DNA of 64,000 bases from Mesorhizobium sp. AR02 (GTDB lineage: Bacteria > Pseudomonadota > Alphaproteobacteria > Rhizobiales > Rhizobiaceae), in NCBI RefSeq assembly GCF_024746835.1, contig NZ_CP080531.1, forward strand, positions 930,001 through 994,000, read 5' to 3'. The notes beneath the pieces were generated by a model. It made no database searches and had not been told where the DNA came from. It saw only the letters and a list, made by a program, of their open reading frames with translations. Shown piece by piece: positions 62,567 through 64,000 of the stretch. Position numbers and translations under genes: made by a program. Position 1 is the stretch's first letter; every line of letters starts with the position of its first letter.

Positions 62567-62885
62567 GTCCGTCGATCTCCGGTGGAAGCACATCCGCGTG
62601 GGATGTATTTCATCATAGGACGGCAGGCAGCGGCCCACCTGACCGAAATCGCCCTCCCGAAAGCAGAAAGTTCCGTATCCGCCATCCGGTTTGGCACGCT
62701 GTAGCATATGGCGTGCCGATTGCGGTGCCGGGCGCGGTGTGAGGCGCCTCCATCGCGGACGGTGTCAGCACAAGATGCGGCGCACCCCTCACGCTACGGC
62801 GAAAGATACTGTCGAAGCCAAAGCCTTCAGACGATCTGCGGCGCGCCGATGGCCGAGACTTGGGCAGCAGACGGAAGGATGCCTC
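62567..62885. other. Divergent promoter region between the dehalogenase and GNAT genes
   Basis: No gene is seen. The stretch holds the inverted repeat at 62693-62717 and a weak sigma-54-like sequence TGGCGTGCCGATTGC at 62709-62723 on the plus strand, with correct spacing but mismatches in the -24 box. Confidence 0.35.
62693..62717. promoter_or_regulatory. Inverted repeat GGCACGC-N11-GCGTGCC
   Basis: Two perfect seven-base arms (62693-62699 and 62711-62717) are 11 bases apart, midway between divergent genes. The spacing places the arms about 18 bases apart centre to centre, so this is a plausible operator, but no second copy was found. Confidence 0.35.
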
Positions 62886-63725
62886 ATGCCGCAGGGCGAG
62901 ATCGAACTCCAAGCCTTTGGGCCGGACCATATCGAGGGTGCGGTGGCGCTTTCTCGCCAGGAGAATTGGCCGCATCGCCCACAGGACTGGCAGATGGCGC
63001 TGCAGCTTTCGAGCGGCGCGGTCGCGCTCGACGGTCAGGGCCGCGTCACCGGAACCATCCTGGTCACGCCCTACGGCATGGATTGCGCCATGATCAACAT
63101 GGTGATCGTCGACAGGAACGCGCGCGGCAAGGGGCTCGGGCGCCGGCTCATGGATCAGGCCTTCGCCTTGGCCGGGAACCGTCCGCTGCGGCTCGTCGCG
63201 ACGTCAGACGGCATGCCTCTCTATGAGAAACTGGGCTTCGTGCCCTCCGGCACGATCCTGCAGCATCAGGGCAAGATTGCGGAGCTTAGCGCGCCCGATG
63301 GCGTGGAAGCCGCAAGCATCGACGATCTGCCTGACATCAAGGCGCTGGACCGCGACGCTTATGGCGCCGACCGTGAAACTCTGATCGATGCGCTGGCGGA
63401 GCGCGGCCAATTCGCGGTCATCCGCCGCGACGGCGCCATCGAGGCCTATGCCGCTATCCGCCCGTTTGGACGCGGCGAGGTGATCGGTCCGGTCATCGCG
63501 GGAAGCGTTGACGAGGCGAAGGCCCTGATCGGCTTCTTTGCCGCGCCGCGTCCCGGCGCCTTCCTGCGCGTGGATACCGGCAGCGTGACCGGCATCGCCA
63601 GCTGGCTCGAGGAAATCGGCCTCACCCATGTCGGCGGTGGCGTGGCCATGGACCGTCCGCCCAAGAACGGCGCGGAACAGATCAGACCGAAAGTTTACGC
63701 CCTCGCCAACCAGGCGCTTGGCTAG
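62886..63725 (+). CDS. Double-domain GNAT acetyltransferase (YitH/HolE-like), copy 2
   Basis: The 279-residue protein has an N-terminal GNAT domain (VDRNARGKGLGRRLMDQAFALAG is the acetyl-CoA loop) and a C-terminal Acetyltransf_18-like domain (AAIRPFGRGEVIGPVIAG, PGAFLRVDTGSVTGIASWLEEIG). It is the paralogue of the protein at 52852-53748. ATG 62886 is chosen because the longer in-frame leader is unlike the paralogue. It is 13 bases before the aminotransferase start. It may acetylate an amine intermediate or protect against it. Confidence 0.87.
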   Translation: MPQGEIELQAFGPDHIEGAVALSRQENWPHRPQDWQMALQLSSGAVALDGQGRVTGTILVTPYGMDCAMINMVIVDRNARGKGLGRRLMDQAFALAGNRPLRLVATSDGMPLYEKLGFVPSGTILQHQGKIAELSAPDGVEAASIDDLPDIKALDRDAYGADRETLIDALAERGQFAVIRRDGAIEAYAAIRPFGRGEVIGPVIAGSVDEAKALIGFFAAPRPGAFLRVDTGSVTGIASWLEEIGLTHVGGGVAMDRPPKNGAEQIRPKVYALANQALG

Positions 63726-63738
63726 TCGGAGGACAACA

Positions 63739-64000
63739 ATGCTCGCCAATTCCCTGATCGAACTCGACCGCGGCCATCTCATTCATCCGGTCGCCTCATA
63801 TCGCGGCCATGAGGCGCTCGGCGTCCGCGTGCTGAAATCGGCGAAGGGTGCGACCGTGACCGAAGCGTCCGGCCGGCAACTCGTCGACGGCTTCGCGGGG
63901 CTGTGGTGCGTCAATGCCGGCTACGGCCACGACAGCATCGTCGAGGCGGCGGCCCGGCAGATGCGCGAGCTTCCCTACGCCACCGCCTATTTCGACCTCG
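63739..64000 (+). CDS. Class III aminotransferase, N-terminal part (cut by window end)
   Basis: From ATG 63739, after a GGAGGA site, the frame encodes MLANSLIELDRGHLIHPVAS, then ATVTEASGRQLVDGFAGLWCVNAGYGHDSIVEAAARQM, then ELPYATAYFDL, and runs off the window end. This is the N-terminus of an omega-aminotransferase (aspartate aminotransferase family class III), which passes an amino group from a diamine or beta-amino acid to pyruvate or 2-oxoglutarate. The lysine for pyridoxal phosphate lies beyond the window. It fits the cluster's role in amine breakdown. Confidence 0.88.
   Translation, partial: MLANSLIELDRGHLIHPVASYRGHEALGVRVLKSAKGATVTEASGRQLVDGFAGLWCVNAGYGHDSIVEAAARQMRELPYATAYFDL

Noticed and set aside
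1..64000. CRISPR array, insertion sequence or prophage
   Set aside because: No regularly spaced repeats, transposase, integrase or phage structural genes were seen. The decayed block 45.8-52.7 kb has no recognisable element ends.

Overview
The window looks like a piece of a rhizobial genome, most likely Mesorhizobium or a close relative. This rests on high GC, alphaproteobacterial family variants (an ImpK/ImpL-type type VI secretion system, a rhizobial intergenic hairpin repeat, an alphaproteobacterial SdhD remnant) and many amino-acid catabolism and ABC-transport genes. The species is an inference; no rRNA or tRNA gene was seen.

Region 1 (1-21.4 kb) is the distal end of a type VI secretion (T6SS) operon: tssL, tssM, an uncatalogued 53-codon ORF, a PP2C phosphatase and a Ser/Thr kinase. 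It is followed by an exported DUF1036 protein and a membrane-anchored protein joining an M23 peptidase to a lytic-transglycosylase-like domain. Next comes an accessory block with three different exported caspase-fold proteins, an OmpA protein, a YceI-OmpA fusion, a small lipoprotein and a probable DUF6931 protein. Start/stop overlaps tie the first part into one translationally coupled operon.

Region 2 (21.5-35.4 kb) is a complete soluble diiron monooxygenase operon of the propane/phenol/acetone type (prmABCD order) on the minus strand. Downstream in the same operon are an amidohydrolase, a DUF59 protein, a dedicated GroEL paralogue and a zinc alcohol dehydrogenase. A canonical sigma-54 promoter lies upstream of prmA, and an AcoR-like sigma-54 activator is encoded at the far end. 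A small unrecognised gene module with a WD40-like protein points away from prmA.

Region 3 (35.6-46.1 kb) is a catabolic cluster built around proline-racemase-fold enzymes. It has a Ser/Cys-type epimerase, a Cys/Thr-type trans-3-hydroxyproline dehydratase, a malate/lactate-dehydrogenase-family (probable pyrroline-2-carboxylate) reductase, a dimethylformamidase-large-subunit-like protein, a GNAT enzyme, a GntR regulator and a polar amino-acid ABC transporter. Three perfect copies of a 14-bp palindrome containing ATCGTATACGAT, plus one degenerate copy, sit at the promoters and define a local regulon.

Region 4 (45.8-52.7 kb) is a gene graveyard. It contains broken copies of an ornithine cyclodeaminase-like gene, sdhD, a DyP peroxidase, its encapsulin shell, NDH-2, a GreA-like gene, a CDGSH iron-sulfur gene and a phospholipase-D/cardiolipin synthase-like gene. 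Several differ from an intact frame by a single base in a G or C run. Only one gene here, a small membrane protein, looks intact.

Region 5 (52.9-64 kb) is an intact catabolic cluster: an ArgE/M20 deacylase, a GhrA-like reductase, a cupin, two aldehyde dehydrogenases, a tartrate-dehydrogenase-like enzyme, a PuuB-like oxidase, a type II haloacid dehalogenase, two paralogous double-GNAT proteins and the start of a class III aminotransferase. The set suggests breakdown of an amine or N-acylated amino compound.
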